This document shows positions 27,521 through 36,299 of a DNA stretch of 64,000 nt, piece after piece. Under the pieces are notes generated by a model, which saw nothing but the letters and a program-made list of their open reading frames with translations, did no database searches and had not been told where the DNA came from. The DNA comes from Hymenobacter swuensis DY53. Its GTDB lineage: Bacteria; Bacteroidota; Bacteroidia; Cytophagales; Hymenobacteraceae. The stretch spans positions 2,418,001 through 2,482,000 of the forward strand of contig NZ_CP007145.1 of assembly GCF_000576555.1 (NCBI RefSeq), written 5' to 3'. The position numbers were made by a program, and so were the translations under genes. Within the stretch, counting starts at the first letter, position 1. Every line of letters begins with the position of its first letter.

Positions 27521-27644
27521 GGAAGAAGGAAATGTTCTCTCTGGAGTGCCAAACTCCATGAAACGTTGCGCGGGCAGCGGCACGAGCAGCAGAAATACAG
27601 GCCTTTCTTCGGGGCAGAGGGGACCAACCCGCGAATAAGTAGCA

Positions 27645-28377
27645 CTAATGCAGTAGTTTGTACTGGATGGGTGAGGATCGGGCTCCGGTGAGGTGTATAT
27701 AGTAAAGGCCGGTGCTCAGCGGTACGGTAGCAATATCCAGCTCGGCCTGGGTGCTGCCCACGGGTACGCGCAGCTGCCCCTGGGCCAGCGGAAATGTGAG
27801 GGGTAGCGTCCGTCGGGCGGGTGGCCGCCGCCAGCGGCCGGGCAGCCGGCGTGCCGGTGGCCTACCAGACTTCCAGACCTGAGAGGTTGCAGATGCCGTC
27901 GAATGTAGTGAGTTGTAGGGAGCCGGTAGACACCGTGACGTCAAAGGGCCCGAGCTTTTGCCAGGTGCCGGCCGGGCCGCTGTTGTAGTTCGTCTGCACG
28001 GTTTGCCCATTGAGGGCCAGCGAGAAGGTTTCCGCGTTGTTGTCCTCCCACACCTAGGCCCACACGCGGTAGGAGCCGGCTGGGTTCACGGCCCAGTAAA
28101 AGGTGTAGGCCGGGGCGGTGCTGCAATCCGGGTTCAGCCGGATTTCCTAGGTGGTAGCTAGGCCGGCGGCATCCGTCACAGTCAGCACAACGCGGTAGTA
28201 GTAGGTTTCGGCCCCGCAGCCCAGCGCCGAGGTCGTGAGGCTGCCGGTGGGCGTGGTTTGCGTGGGTTCGGGGTGCTCGTAGTCGGCATGGTGCAGGTAG
28301 CACTGCCAGAGGTAGCTCAACTGGCCCGCGCCGTGCTCCTGGTCAGCCACGGTAGCCGAGCGCATAGCGGAGAGGAG
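27645..28377 (-). pseudogene. Decayed T9SS cargo gene (3' part, possibly PQQ-dependent sugar dehydrogenase type)
   Basis: Three coding pieces lie in line on the minus strand. First (28365-28147), LSYLWQCYLHHADYEHPEP and GCGAETYYYRVVLTVTDAAG recall the C-terminal part of secreted sugar dehydrogenase proteins. Then a carbohydrate-binding-like stretch follows (WEDNNAETFSLALNGQTVQ to about 27862). Last, in another frame, is a T9SS-like sorting end (LDIATVPLSTGLYYIHLTG to IQYKLLH, stop 27645). In-frame TAGs lie at 28147-28149 and 28054-28056, another at 27862-27864, and the frame shifts before the sorting domain. The 5' part is missing. The gene is not functional as read. Confidence 0.75.
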
Positions 28378-28470
28378 TTAAAATGAGGCATGTCACCTCC
28401 CGGCCCGCTGCCGGGTCAGGAAGCGGAACAAAGTCAGGAAGTCGGGGTGGAGGAGTAAGACGCGGCCTAC

Positions 28471-29298
28471 TTAATATCGTTCTTCCTTCCGTGCCGAACT
28501 CAAGCCAATCAGATATTCGCAGGCTTGGCGGAAGCCGTCCTGCTTATCGGGGCTATGGCGGAATACCGCGTGGTAGCCGCCGGCCGTGTGGGCCTCCAGA
28601 ATCCAGTAAGCTCCGTCCGTTACGGTATGCAGCCCGCAGGTTACTTGCTGTTGGAAGCGGCACTGCTGCAACAGTCGCTCAAACTGTTGCCACTGCAGCG
28701 GCGTGATGGGTCGGGTTGTTTCCAACTGCGGCACCCGCTCGGCCCGGCGGTTCATTTCGGCCAGATTGCGCAGAACTTCAGGGTCAGCGCGGGAAGCTCG
28801 ATCAGCTGCCCGCAGCCGTTCCCGCTCAGCCGGTGACTGGTTGGAAGAGGTGAAATCAATGCTGCTGAGCCGGACCTTGGGCAGCCCAGCCCATTTGCTC
28901 AGCCATTGGGTGCGTAGCGTGGCACCGCTGCCTTGGCGGGTAAGCGTGATAAGCACCGGCCGCTCGAAGGAACGCAGCCACAGAAATCGGTACATGTCGT
29001 GGCCCAGGTAATAATTCGACAATACCGGCGCTCCGAAGAAGATCAAATTGGTTGAGGCATTACTTAGTGTAAATCGGCAGTCTTTGGCTTGGTCAGCCTG
29101 CTCATCGGCTTCTGGGGAGCCGGTACGAGGAACATGTCTGGGTAGCATAGCTACCTTGGGGAAATAAAACGTGCTGGAATCCCGCGGGTGGCCCTGGGCA
29201 TCGGAAACGGCCGGGTTATGCGGGAAGTGAGACTGGCTGACAGCAGGCGAGGAGCATGCCGCCAACAGCAGCGGGAGTAGCAAATGAATACGAGGCAT
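28471..29298 (-). CDS. Hypothetical lipoprotein
   Basis: Protein of 275 residues with a lipoprotein signal, LLLPLLLAACSS, giving a lipidated Cys at about residue 15. ATG 29298 is chosen because the longer frame adds 26 residues before the signal. The mature part is mixed alpha/beta with many Arg and a Trp-rich middle (HDMYRFLWLRSFERPVLITL). No family is recognised. It lies between the decayed T9SS gene and the FG-GAP protein gene on the same strand. Confidence 0.65.
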   Translation of the reverse strand: MPRIHLLLPLLLAACSSPAVSQSHFPHNPAVSDAQGHPRDSSTFYFPKVAMLPRHVPRTGSPEADEQADQAKDCRFTLSNASTNLIFFGAPVLSNYYLGHDMYRFLWLRSFERPVLITLTRQGSGATLRTQWLSKWAGLPKVRLSSIDFTSSNQSPAERERLRAADRASRADPEVLRNLAEMNRRAERVPQLETTRPITPLQWQQFERLLQQCRFQQQVTCGLHTVTDGAYWILEAHTAGGYHAVFRHSPDKQDGFRQACEYLIGLSSARKEERY

Positions 29299-29520
29299 AA
29301 GTGATAAAGTGCTATTGACAGATTCTAAATGTAATGGCGTAGAGCTTTTGCGACCAATCTTCTCTAACTCACACATAATAATTCCTGGTGCCTTATTCCT
29401 GGATGTGCCTCTTTCTGCTCTGTTGGTCTATACATATGCCGGTCTTTGCTAGTAGTACCTCGCCAACGGCCTGCTGTAAGCATGCCTACTACCCAGAAAT
29501 AGTGTGAACAGCCTACAAAA

Positions 29521-29563
29521 AAACGGCTGGAATGCACCAGCGCGAGCTTGCATTCCAGCCGTT
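29521..29563 (-). terminator. Terminator after the FG-GAP repeat gene
   Basis: Stem CGGCTGGAATGCA and TGCATTCCAGCCG; the A-tract at 29517-29523 gives the U-run in the minus-strand transcript. No other structure is seen in 29299-29586. Confidence 0.85.
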
Positions 29564-29586
29564 TGGCAGAATAAAAAAAGGGGATC

Positions 29587-32040
29587 TTATCGAAGGAGGA
29601 TGTGACGGATAAGTGAGGTCGAAGCACTGGTGAGCCGCAAAACGTAGGAGCCGCGGGCTATTTTTTCTACCTGTAATTCCTGTGCTGATAGGTGACCGTC
29701 CAAAACAGTGCTAAGCACTATCCGGCCAGTCGCGTCCAACAGCTCTGCCCGATAAGAGGAAGTGAAATTAGCCCCGGAAAAGCGCAGGTGCAGGCGGTCA
29801 GCGGCCGGATTGGGATACACCAGCCACTGGTCTGTAGCAGCTACCATTGTCTGGCTACTGGTAACAGTGCCGCCTCCTTGCAGGAACGTATTCACCGCGC
29901 TGGCTCCTAGGTTGGCCACTGTAAGATCGGGGCGGCCATCAGCATTTACATCGGCTACTGCCACATCATACGGTGCTCCGCTCACGACTAGTATGACGCC
30001 AAACGACAGGACGCCGTTGGTATTGCGTAGGATGGAGACTTCGTTATTGCGAGCACTGGTCACCAGCACCTCCGGCTGCGAATCGCCATAGATGTCCGCC
30101 ACGCTCAGGCCGCTGGAGTAAAAGCCGTTCGGCTGGGGCTCCACCTGAAACTGGCCGCTGCCATCATTCCGCAACACTACCACCGGCGACCGGCCTTCGC
30201 TGCTGGTCAGCAACTCGGGGCGGTTGTCACCCGTCAGGTCGGCCGCAATAATCTGTACGGGAGCCCCGCTGGCGGCAATAACACTGGGGGCCGCAAACTG
30301 CCCGGTACCAAGGTTCCGCAGAACGGCTATTGGACCGGTAGAGTGAGCGGCTGCCAAGTCGAGCCGGCCGTCGGCATCCACATCGGTGGCTACCAGCCCA
30401 GTGGAAAACGCGCCCGTCGGTAGTGTAAGCGGACTAGCAAACTGGCCGTTTCCGATGTTGAGAAGAACTGCCACCGAGTTGCCGGTAGCCCCGGATACGG
30501 CCAGGTCCGGGCGGCCGTCCGCATTGAAATCGGCGGCTACCACACCTGTGGGGTTGCCCGGTACGCTGATGGTCGTAGCCTGGGAAAGTACGCCCGTTCC
30601 GGCAGGGTTTAGCAGGACCGAGAGCGAAGCTGCCCCGCGGTTCGCCGTTACCACATCCAACCGGCCGTCGCCATTTACATCTGCCAGCGTTACCGCTTCG
30701 GGCTGGCTGCCAACCGGATAGGTAACTGCAGGATCTAGGGTGCCATCGGGCCGACGGAGTAGCACGGCTAGGTTGCTGGCCATAGGCGAAAGGCCGCTTA
30801 CCGTTACCACATCGGGCCGCCCATCGGCGTTCAGGTCGCCCTGGGCCAGCCGCAGCGGACCATTGGGAGCGTTGATAGCAGTAGAGGTGGCGGCGGCGAA
30901 CCGGCCGTTGCCCAGGCCCGGTAACACGCTCAGCGACTGGGAAACCGTCTGGACGTAATTGGCCGTAACCAGGTCCGGGCGGCCGTCGCCCGTCAGGTCC
31001 GCCACGGCTACATCATAAGTCGTTACTCCGGCGGCAAAGGAACCGACCGACGTAAACGCACCGGTAGCCGAGCCCAACAGGATGGTGACGTCGTTGCTGC
31101 GGCTATTGGATACGATGACGTCCCGAAAGCCATCGGCATTCACATCGGCGCTGGTAATGCCCGTAGAGCCCAGGCCGGCCGGGTAGCTTACAGGGACCGC
31201 AAAGCCGGTGGCCGTGGCCAGGGTAATAGTGGCCGCGTTGGCAAAGTCGGCCTGCGCCACGTCCGGGCGGCCATCCCCGTTAAAATCAGCCACCAATAGC
31301 TCTATCCCGTCCTGCGCGCCCGGATAGCGCCCCACGGACGTAAGTACGCCGTTGCCGGCATTGCGTAGCACTTCAAAGGTAGCCGTGGCACCATTCGAAA
31401 CGATTACATCCGCCTTACCATCGGCATTCATATCGGCTATGGCAATGCCCTCCGCCCCCTGGGGCAGGGTGAGCAGGGTCCCGGCTTCCGCGAACGTCCC
31501 GTTGCTCAGGCTCGCTAAGATGCTCAGCTGGGTAGTTCCTGCCGCGGAGCTGAGGACGGCCAGATCCGGACGGCCATCCCCCGTCAGGTCGCCGGCCGCC
31601 AAGTCATAGGCAGCGGCATTGTTAGGGGTTGGGTAGTTGACGGCCGCATTGAAGCGACCGGAACGGTCGTTGCGCAACACCGATACCGACTGCCCTCCGT
31701 AGGATGTTACGGCTAGGTCGGGGTACAGGTCGCCATTAAAATCAGCGGCCACAATAGCGTTTGGCCGATTCCCCACGGCATAAGTAGTCACGGGCCCTAG
31801 TGTACTGGTAGCGCCATTCAATAGTACCCCTACAGTGCTTCCCACTAGGTTCGCCGTTGCCACATCCGGTCGGCCGTCCCGGTTTAAATCAACGGCTACT
31901 ACGCTGCGGGGCGTTTCGGGGTAGGGAGAGCCGACGCCGTAGCCGATGGGTTGCGGAAAAACCGGGAAAGACTGCGCGAAGCCCGACAGAGTCGGCAGCA
32001 GCAGGCTACCGGCTAGGAAAAGAGGTAAGCGTTGACGCAT
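29587..32040 (-). CDS. Secreted FG-GAP/VCBS repeat protein with T9SS sorting domain
   Basis: Exported surface protein of 817 residues. A signal peptide (LPLFLAGSLLLPTLSGFAQ) comes first. About 14 calcium-binding motifs of the DxNxDGxPD kind follow (DLNRDGRPD, DFNGDLYPD, DLTGDGRPD, DVNADGFRD, and others) at roughly 50-residue spacing, consistent with two seven-bladed beta-propellers. The C-terminus (about 735-817) is a type A T9SS sorting domain (YPNPAADRLHLRFSG to IRHILLR). It is likely carried across the outer membrane and attached or released. The ligand is unknown; adhesion or glycan binding is typical of the family. Confidence 0.9.
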   Translation of the reverse strand: MRQRLPLFLAGSLLLPTLSGFAQSFPVFPQPIGYGVGSPYPETPRSVVAVDLNRDGRPDVATANLVGSTVGVLLNGATSTLGPVTTYAVGNRPNAIVAADFNGDLYPDLAVTSYGGQSVSVLRNDRSGRFNAAVNYPTPNNAAAYDLAAGDLTGDGRPDLAVLSSAAGTTQLSILASLSNGTFAEAGTLLTLPQGAEGIAIADMNADGKADVIVSNGATATFEVLRNAGNGVLTSVGRYPGAQDGIELLVADFNGDGRPDVAQADFANAATITLATATGFAVPVSYPAGLGSTGITSADVNADGFRDVIVSNSRSNDVTILLGSATGAFTSVGSFAAGVTTYDVAVADLTGDGRPDLVTANYVQTVSQSLSVLPGLGNGRFAAATSTAINAPNGPLRLAQGDLNADGRPDVVTVSGLSPMASNLAVLLRRPDGTLDPAVTYPVGSQPEAVTLADVNGDGRLDVVTANRGAASLSVLLNPAGTGVLSQATTISVPGNPTGVVAADFNADGRPDLAVSGATGNSVAVLLNIGNGQFASPLTLPTGAFSTGLVATDVDADGRLDLAAAHSTGPIAVLRNLGTGQFAAPSVIAASGAPVQIIAADLTGDNRPELLTSSEGRSPVVVLRNDGSGQFQVEPQPNGFYSSGLSVADIYGDSQPEVLVTSARNNEVSILRNTNGVLSFGVILVVSGAPYDVAVADVNADGRPDLTVANLGASAVNTFLQGGGTVTSSQTMVAATDQWLVYPNPAADRLHLRFSGANFTSSYRAELLDATGRIVLSTVLDGHLSAQELQVEKIARGSYVLRLTSASTSLIRHILLR

Positions 32041-32185
32041 AGAAAGCGCTGAATAAAGGAGGGATGTAGATGTGGAAATTCAAACTGCTTCGGAAAAAGC
32101 CAGTAAAACTAGGTAAGAAACCGAGGTAATAGTCGTTCTACCAGGACAAAAAATGGATTCGCCGCAACCTGCGGGCATTTTTCTA

Positions 32186-32193
32186 TACTTTTG
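32186..32193 (+). promoter_or_regulatory. Candidate -7 element for the 32240 lipoprotein gene
   Basis: TACTTTTG, an exact TAnnTTTG match 46 bases before the start. The flanks (GCCGCAACC upstream, CCGCTGCGG downstream) resemble those of the element at 32830. Confidence 0.5.
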
Positions 32194-32239
32194 GCTACCC
32201 CCGCTGCGGCTTGTTCACTAGGTCTATTACTCCATAGTT

Positions 32240-32695
32240 ATGCTGAAAAAGTATCTGCAATACGCCACTGCGGCTAGCCTCGTAGCCTCATTCGCCGCCT
32301 GTCAGCAAATCGGCGAAGAGGAGCAGAAAGGAATTTTTACCATTACGAACCAGTCGGGACAGGATGTGGAAGTGCGAGTGTACCGCACGCAGAACCGGCA
32401 GCAGCCTCCCCTGATTCTGTCGCTGCCGCATGCTGCCAGCGTAGAGCGGGTCAGCTACGGCGGAGCGGGCCTCATCGCCTATCCGGAACTGTTTTCCCAG
32501 GGTGATTCGGTCCGGTTGGTGTTTCAGGATGGAAAGCAGCAGCTGCACTACTGCCTCCAGGCGCAACAGGCCGAACAGTGTCAGCCGGTGCGTAATCTGC
32601 TGTCACTGGGGCAGTATCAGGTAGAAGCGCTGGGCGAGCATACCAACCGATTCAGCTACACCATAACCGCTGCTGATTACGCAGTAGCCCGGTGA
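32240..32695 (+). CDS. Hypothetical lipoprotein
   Basis: Protein of 151 residues with the lipobox FAAC (residue about 22), then an acidic EEEQK stretch. The mature part (about 30-150) looks like a small beta-sandwich (GIFTITNQSGQDVEVRVYRT, VRLVFQDGKQQLHYCLQAQ) and has two Cys that could pair. Family not recognised. It is probably monocistronic, with its own promoter element and a 184-base gap before the next gene. Confidence 0.65.
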   Translation: MLKKYLQYATAASLVASFAACQQIGEEEQKGIFTITNQSGQDVEVRVYRTQNRQQPPLILSLPHAASVERVSYGGAGLIAYPELFSQGDSVRLVFQDGKQQLHYCLQAQQAEQCQPVRNLLSLGQYQVEALGEHTNRFSYTITAADYAVAR

Positions 32696-32829
32696 AAGCG
32701 GGATATAAGCGGGTGCAGACAGGTAAGGCGGTACCCTGCACGGACGGTTAACTTACACCAAACGGGTGGCTTAGGGCGTTATCGGCAGCGAAAAGGCAAT
32801 TCCCGCCGCAACCCAAGCCGGGTTTTCGC

Positions 32830-32837
32830 TACTTTTG
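32830..32837 (+). promoter_or_regulatory. Candidate -7 element for the TPR gene
   Basis: TACTTTTG, an exact TAnnTTTG match 42 bases before the TPR gene start. Its surroundings (CCGCCGCAACC, GGGTTTTC, then CCGGCTGCG) parallel those at 32157-32212, suggesting a duplicated promoter. Confidence 0.5.
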
Positions 32838-32879
32838 GCCATATCCGGCTGCGTAAGCCGTTTCCCGTAACGCCCCGCA

Positions 32880-35800
32880 ATGAAGTTTATACCCCGTTTG
32901 GCGCTGGCCGCCTCCCTTTCCGCTGCCGCCCCCCTGGCAGCTTCGGCCCAGCAAACGCAGGTGTTCACCGCTGATGAACGCCACTTCCAGGAAGGCCTCG
33001 AACTATTCGACCGTGGCAAGTACGGCGCGGCCCAGCAGGCTTTCCAACGCTACCTCGACCTCACCCAGCGCCGCACCGGCGAGCTGGCCCCCGGCCGCAC
33101 CCAGGATGCCGAGTACTACTACGCCGTAGCCGGCCTCTACCTATTCCACCCCGACGCCGAGGACCGCATCCTGGCCTTCGCCACCCAGAACCCGGCCCAC
33201 CCCAAAGCCGCCCAGGCCTACTTCGAGCTGGGCAAGTTCTACTTCGACAAGAAGGACTACGTGCGGGCCATCGACTACCTGCAGAAGGTGGGCCCCGATA
33301 ACCTCACTGACGACCAGCGGGCCGAGGCCGAGTTTAAGCTCGGCTACGCCTACTTCGCCCAGAAGGAGTTCGACAAGGCCAAGCTGCAGTTTGACCGCAA
33401 CAAAGCCGGCAACCACCAGTACCGCTTCGCCAGCTCTTACTACGCCGGCTACCTGGCCTACCGCGCCGGCGACTACGCCGGGGCCCGCAAGGACCTGGCC
33501 GTGGCCGAGCAGAACGACGCCTACAAGCCCGTGGTGCCGGCCGTGATGAGCCAAATCTACTACAAGGAAGGCGACTACGACGGGCTGATTGCATACGCCA
33601 CTCCGGTGCTGAGCCAGACCCCGCCGCCCCAGAGCGCCGACGAGATTCAACTGCTGGTGGGCGACGCCTACTATCAGAAGGAGGACTTCAAGCAGGCCGC
33701 CGAGTACTTCGACAAGTACGCCGCCGGCCGCAAGAAAATCGAGCCCGAGGTGCAGTACAAAATCGGGTACGCCAACTTCAAGCAAGGCGACTTTAAGGGC
33801 GCCATCGGCAACCTGAAGGGCGTGGCCGCCCGCCGCGACTCGCTGGGCCAGAACGCGGCTTACCACCTGGGGCTGAGCTACCTCAAAACCAATCAAAAGC
33901 CGTTGGCTCTGAACTCGTTTGACGCGGCCCGCAAGCTCACCTTCGACAAGGTGATTACCGAAAACGCTACGTTGAAGTACGCCCAGATAAGCTACGAGCT
34001 GGGCAACACCCAGGAAGTCATCAACGCCCTGCGCGAATTTAGCAAGCGGTACCCCCGCTCCAAGAACCGCGCCGCCGCCGATGACATCCTAAGCCAGAGC
34101 TTCCTCAACTCCTCCGACTACGCTCAGGCCCTCAATTACCTCGACAACCTCGACGACCGGAGCCAGAAGCTCAACGCCACGTACCAGCGCGTAGCCTACC
34201 TGCAGGCGGCCACCCTCTACAACGACAACCGCTACCAGGACGCCCTGCCGGTGCTCGATAAGAGCCTGAAATACCCCGAGGACGAGGCCCTGCGCGCCGC
34301 CGCCCAGGTACTGAAAGGCGAAATCTACAGCATCGGGCAGCAGTACCAGCCCGCCATTACGGCCTACACCGCCGCCGCCCGCACGGCCCGCACCGGCTCG
34401 GCCTCCGAAACCGACTTCGACCAGAAGGCCCGCTACGGCCTGGGCTACGCCTACTACAACACCAAGCAGTACGACCGGGCCCGGCAGCAGTTCCAGGCCT
34501 GGCTGCAGGACCCCGTGGCCAAGCCCGCCGACGCCAACTACTACGACGTGACCCTGCGCCTGGGCGACACCTACTACATCGGCAAACAGTACCAGCAGGC
34601 CCTGGACCAGTATAACAAAGTCATTCAGGCCAACGCCGCCGATAAGGACTACGCCTACTACCAGAAAAGCGTGGTGCTGGGGCTGCTGGGCAAGCGGGAG
34701 GAAGCCGGCGCCACGCTGAGCACCCTGCTTAAAACCTCGCCCAACTCGCGCTACGCCGACGACGCGGTGTACCAGCAGGCCCAGCTCGATTACGAGGCCG
34801 GCTCGTTCCAGCCCGCCGTGGATGGCTTTACCAAGCTCATCAACAACCGCCCCAACTCGGCCCTGATTCCGCAGGCTCTGCAGAAGCGCGGCGTGGCCTA
34901 CCAGAACCTGGACCAGCACGACAAGGCCGCCGAGGACTTCAAGCGGGTGCTCACCCAGTTTCCGCGCACCAAGGCCGCCAGCAGCGCCATCTACAGCCTG
35001 CAGGAAAGCCTGAGCGCCCAGGGCAAAACGGAGGAATTCGACCAGTACCTGGCCCAGTTCAAACAGCAGAACCCCGATAGCAAGGCCACCGAAAGCGTGG
35101 AGTTTGAGGCCGCCAAGTCGCTGTACCTGGCCGAGAAGTACGCCCAGGCCATTCCGCGCCTGGAAGGCTACCTGCAGCAGTACCCCAGCACCACCCTGGC
35201 CGCCGACGGCCGCTACTTCCTAGCCGACTCCTACCTGCGCACCGGCCGCAAAACCGACGCGCTGCCCCGCCTGAAAGCGGTGGTGGAGGAAGGCAAGAGC
35301 GAGTTTGTGAACCGGGCCGTGGGCCGGGTGGCCGACCTGGAGTTTGAAAACAAGAACTACGCCGAGGCCGCCAAGTACTACGGCCGCCTGCGCGAAGTGT
35401 CGCAGAACAAGCGCGAGGTGGCCAACGCAGGCATTGGGCTGATGAAGAGCTACTACGAGGCCGGCGACCTGGAAGGCACCCGCCGGGTGGCCCAGGAGCT
35501 GCAGGCCCAGGGCGGCGCTTCGCTCAACGCCACCAACCTGGCCCTGCTGTACCTGGGTAAGGCCAGCTACAAAGCCGGCAGCCTGGAGCAGGCCATCGGC
35601 GAGCTGACCACGGCCGCCGCTACCGCCAAGGATGAAAGCGGGGCCGAAGCCCAGTATCTCATTGCCAGCGCCCTCTACCAGCAGAAGAAGTACCCCGAAG
35701 CCCTGGACGCGGCCTACAAGAGCAACTCCGACTTCGCCAACTACGATCTGTGGCTGGGCCGGGCCTTCCTGCTGATTGCCGACGTGTACCGGGAGCAGAA

Positions 35801-36119
35801 CGAAATCTTCCAGGCCCGCGCCACGCTCAACTCCATCATCGACAACAAATTCCCGGTAGCCGAGGTGGTGGTCGGGGCCAAGGAGCGCCTCGCCGCCCTG
35901 CCCGCCGACCCCGCCGCGCCGGCCCCGACCCCGCCCAAAACCACGCCCAAGTCGGCCCCGGCTACCCCGCCTAAATCGACTACCAAACCCGGTACTACCA
36001 CCAAGCCCACCGGCAAAACCACTCCGGGCAAAACGCCGGTGCGCAACTCCCTGGCCCCCTCGGAGGTGCAGCCCGCCGACACCACCAGCAACCCCAGCAC
36101 CACGCCCCGGGAGGAGTAG
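32880..36119 (+). CDS. Large periplasmic tetratricopeptide-repeat protein
   Basis: Protein of 1079 residues with a signal peptide (ASAQQTQ cut region near 25). More than 20 TPR or Sel1-like units follow, for example AYFELGKFYFDKKDYVRAID, FQEGLELFDRGKYGAAQQAF and LRLGDTYYIGKQYQQALDQY. It ends in a low-complexity Pro/Thr/Lys tail (about 1005-1079). It likely acts as a scaffold in the cell envelope. The downstream barrel, HU/SPOR protein and ExbB-ExbD-TonB set suggest a common envelope machine. Codon use is very G/C-biased and regular, which explains the long antisense frames over it. Confidence 0.88.
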   Translation: MKFIPRLALAASLSAAAPLAASAQQTQVFTADERHFQEGLELFDRGKYGAAQQAFQRYLDLTQRRTGELAPGRTQDAEYYYAVAGLYLFHPDAEDRILAFATQNPAHPKAAQAYFELGKFYFDKKDYVRAIDYLQKVGPDNLTDDQRAEAEFKLGYAYFAQKEFDKAKLQFDRNKAGNHQYRFASSYYAGYLAYRAGDYAGARKDLAVAEQNDAYKPVVPAVMSQIYYKEGDYDGLIAYATPVLSQTPPPQSADEIQLLVGDAYYQKEDFKQAAEYFDKYAAGRKKIEPEVQYKIGYANFKQGDFKGAIGNLKGVAARRDSLGQNAAYHLGLSYLKTNQKPLALNSFDAARKLTFDKVITENATLKYAQISYELGNTQEVINALREFSKRYPRSKNRAAADDILSQSFLNSSDYAQALNYLDNLDDRSQKLNATYQRVAYLQAATLYNDNRYQDALPVLDKSLKYPEDEALRAAAQVLKGEIYSIGQQYQPAITAYTAAARTARTGSASETDFDQKARYGLGYAYYNTKQYDRARQQFQAWLQDPVAKPADANYYDVTLRLGDTYYIGKQYQQALDQYNKVIQANAADKDYAYYQKSVVLGLLGKREEAGATLSTLLKTSPNSRYADDAVYQQAQLDYEAGSFQPAVDGFTKLINNRPNSALIPQALQKRGVAYQNLDQHDKAAEDFKRVLTQFPRTKAASSAIYSLQESLSAQGKTEEFDQYLAQFKQQNPDSKATESVEFEAAKSLYLAEKYAQAIPRLEGYLQQYPSTTLAADGRYFLADSYLRTGRKTDALPRLKAVVEEGKSEFVNRAVGRVADLEFENKNYAEAAKYYGRLREVSQNKREVANAGIGLMKSYYEAGDLEGTRRVAQELQAQGGASLNATNLALLYLGKASYKAGSLEQAIGELTTAAATAKDESGAEAQYLIASALYQQKKYPEALDAAYKSNSDFANYDLWLGRAFLLIADVYREQNEIFQARATLNSIIDNKFPVAEVVVGAKERLAALPADPAAPAPTPPKTTPKSAPATPPKSTTKPGTTTKPTGKTTPGKTPVRNSLAPSEVQPADTTSNPSTTPREE

Positions 36120-36124
36120 AACGA

Positions 36125-36154
36125 TATAGAGACGCGACGTGTCGCGTCTCTATA
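36125..36154. repeat. Perfect 30-base palindrome
   Basis: TATAGAGACGCGAC and its reverse complement around GT. It lies six bases after the TPR gene stop. It is not related to the GTCAT-type elements. It may act as an RNA-stabilising hairpin; there is no T-run. Confidence 0.7.
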
Positions 36155-36267
36155 CCGGCCAATAAGCCCGCAGGAATACTTCAGGCTTACGGATTCAATA
36201 CATTGACAACCAGTAAAGAATAGGGTAGGAGGCTGCCCGCCTTGCCTGACGCCGAAACGTCTGCCAG

Positions 36268-36299
36268 GTCCCTAAGTCCCTAAGTCCCTAAGTCCCTAT
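36268..36299. repeat. Octamer tandem repeat just before the barrel gene start
   Basis: Four copies of GTCCCTAA (the last imperfect) end exactly at the ATG at 36300. It resembles the right arm of the word-reiterating spacers elsewhere but lacks a clear left arm. Confidence 0.75.

Noticed and set aside
28471-28836. Plus-strand frames over the 28471-29298 lipoprotein gene
   Set aside because: The minus-strand frame has a clear signal peptide and lipobox; the plus-strand frames have no family features.
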